Origin: JALONO01 sp038209965
Lineage (GTDB): Bacteria > Bacteroidota > Bacteroidia > Cytophagales > Thermoflexibacteraceae
DNA: 64,000 nt
Assembly (NCBI GenBank): GCA_038209965.1
Contig: JBBQXF010000001.1
Location: 96,919 to 160,918 of the forward strand
Reading direction: 5' to 3'
Each line of letters begins with the position of its first letter. Within the stretch, counting starts at the first letter, position 1. Under the pieces are notes generated by a model. The model was not told where the DNA came from, did not search any database, and worked only from the letters and a program-made list of their open reading frames with translations. The position numbers were made by a program, and so were the translations under genes. Below are positions 63,701 to 64,000 of the stretch, in pieces.

Positions 63701-64000
63701 ATTGGCCGAGACACCGGGCGCAATCTCAAAATTGATCTCCACATCAGCAAAATTGAGCGGGAACTGGGTGGCGATGCCATCAGTGCCCAACATGATCCGG
63801 CTCGCTCCATTCACCCCAGTGGTATTCTCCGCTGCGGTCAAGGTGGCCCGCCCACCCAAGGGGAGGATCGCATCGGCGGTAGCTTTTAAGACGGGCATTT
63901 GGAAAAACACCCCGGTTACTGTTCCAGGATCATTGAGTTGGTACCCATTGTCCACCAATGAATTGTTCGGGGCAATGATCAAATCGCCTTTGACATGGGC
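60794..64000 (-). CDS. Large T9SS-secreted protein with Por C-terminal domain (5' end outside window)
   Basis: This frame runs off the window end, so only the last 1068 residues are visible. Much of it is low-complexity, Thr/Asn/Gly/Ala-rich beta-repeat sequence. It contains at least three repeats of the form VRG/KGxLxIxPxxxLVDNG (for example VRGSLVISPLANLVDNGIQI) and DADxSYVRGA-like sites, resembling autotransporter or 'hemolysin-type' surface proteins. The C-terminus has a reporter-type beta domain (DLVWRTAREINNDYFTIERS, FYRLKQTDKDGTFTYSKI) and a type A T9SS sorting domain (FSVYPNPVEGGQELNVVVFD, VIYDAIGREIHRVKVPE, STGAYIVRVAG, ending RFVIN). It is therefore exported and probably anchored at the cell surface. 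No partner gene lies downstream. Confidence 0.87.
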   Translation of the reverse strand, partial: AHVKGDLIIAPNNSLVDNGYQLNDPGTVTGVFFQMPVLKATADAILPLGGRATLTAAENTTGVNGASRIMLGTDGIATQFPLNFADVEINFEIAPGVSANLYSNVVYNSGRRQTIRGLNDATGLTTQNRTYGNVTLTNPSATPNGPVPKTLGGNTRVRGTITVNPNNNLRTVQHTIAPVVVSNSVPRLHMFATTATATGAGAIANNDQGTAINGPAFFTIGARGNINGSFPVFPQFNNTHLNLELGTTIAYSSSLNTSSVATPANQNVQVLGNATDAAATYANLWLVAPEQSLPNEVISKTQTGAFTENRVRGSLVISPLANLVDNGIQIAATGSAAQDFRMFSTIANTRTYMNTGVPSSYAANSVFESIAYGSASTIFGGGGVNATTAARNGTSALTLGNATTATLFPTFTGANGFVNANIDLADSTYVRYNAGVNQSIRSLFGATLTAANNYANVELVNPAGSGATKTLLGQVRLRGNLMIGGRVASNRFLPATITYQANGQANTLAVSTFNINTQGNWVAFTSGNQATLSATLAGSGLANTINNIFDAGAATGTQRVIFEGNRAQTVISGTTAGAAPTVPNNFVNVELGKTPAASVANRTVSIRQDPLRVSRQANFLNGYFWSNVDGNENGGTAAAGQFDDDNVLTFLDNAGTIMVDGDGTFPGAPGPDNDSYVRGAVRKIGRANTKFTGNGTMLGGAYPSTNAFDFPVGHPNGNFYAPMGVHTLVGGSDLTARYYPVSGNLSSSVAALGPQPLPVTLPRPYNPGLFAAPIVFVNQSEFWVLDGTTIVNFTGLGVKLSWDLTGATGNRTAGVAGLGADKLNIAHWKTASNSWVPEGKQDYFSAGFPDTQGVQWSAATVNHNGPFTNAEDGLTLLPIQLLSFEASQRGQEVDLVWRTAREINNDYFTIERSSDGINFAPIIDRIPAKNGGNSNTTLSYGQVDRRPLAGKNFYRLKQTDKDGTFTYSKIVVVYFESEGTGKEGFSVYPNPVEGGQELNVVVFDKDFGPATLVIYDAIGREIHRVKVPETNLHTVIQYGDLRLKLSTGAYIVRVAGQSKTYTGRFVIN

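Overview
The window comes from a Bacteroidetes genome, most likely a Cytophagia-type environmental bacterium. Lineage markers are a SusC/SusD pair, a giant protein ending in a type B type IX secretion (T9SS) sorting domain followed by a PorP/SprF partner, several Por-type C-terminal sorting domains, two beta-propeller sensor proteins of the 'two-component regulator propeller' kind, and promoter boxes of the form TAnnTTTG. No rRNA, tRNA, CRISPR array or complete insertion sequence is visible. The first gene (M1 peptidase) and the last (T9SS-secreted protein) run off the window.

Layout. 0-5.4 kb: M1 peptidase, two NAD(P)-binding reductase-like proteins with a divergent HxlR regulator, LutB, and a serine recombinase overlapping the lutB stop. 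5.5-11.9 kb looks accessory: a tandem sorting-domain-like secreted protein, a decayed Rpn/PD-(D/E)XK transposase-nuclease, a small papain-like cysteine protease and an orphan ClpV/TssH-type ATPase. 11.9-20.6 kb: SusD and SusC, a glycerol facilitator, a degrading minus-strand lipoprotein/secreted-protein cluster (tandem duplicates, one frameshifted), and a His-rich MerC-like membrane protein. 21-29 kb: the 2144-residue surface protein, PorP/SprF, and a stand-alone sorting-domain protein. 29-35.6 kb: tandem paralogous propeller sensors, one a full histidine kinase and one lacking the ATPase domain. 36.4-44.7 kb: STAS-like protein, Lgt, TPR protein, PAS hybrid kinase, LutA, TatD/EboB-like hydrolase and a protein with an L,D-transpeptidase-like Cys motif. 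44.7-50.2 kb: a second ATPase-less DHp protein, a sulfotransferase-like protein, a DUF3299-like protein, then DM13, beta-barrel, YceI and DinB genes on one strand. 50.2-56.7 kb: ATP-grasp enzyme, DoxX, a YHS gene interrupted by two in-frame TAG codons, an ethanolamine-type permease, an orphan ABC ATPase and a DUF4399 lipoprotein. 56.7-64 kb: a second hybrid kinase overlapping a hypothetical gene, a His-rich lipoprotein with a MerC-like protein behind a long palindrome, and the truncated T9SS protein.

Themes. (1) T9SS cargo and outer-membrane partners. (2) A dense set of two-component sensors, including two that keep the DHp histidine but lack the ATP-binding domain. (3) Two MerC-like genes, each preceded by a 7-1-7 palindrome beginning TGCAA and a TAnnTTTG box, suggesting a common Fur/Zur-type regulator and a link to zinc. 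(4) Visible gene decay: the Rpn relic, a frameshifted lipoprotein copy, a 36-codon secreted fragment and the doubly amber YHS gene. No single obviously new multi-gene system is present. The best candidates for new biology are the ATPase-less receptors, the palindrome-controlled MerC loci, and the orphan TssH beside a papain-like protease.
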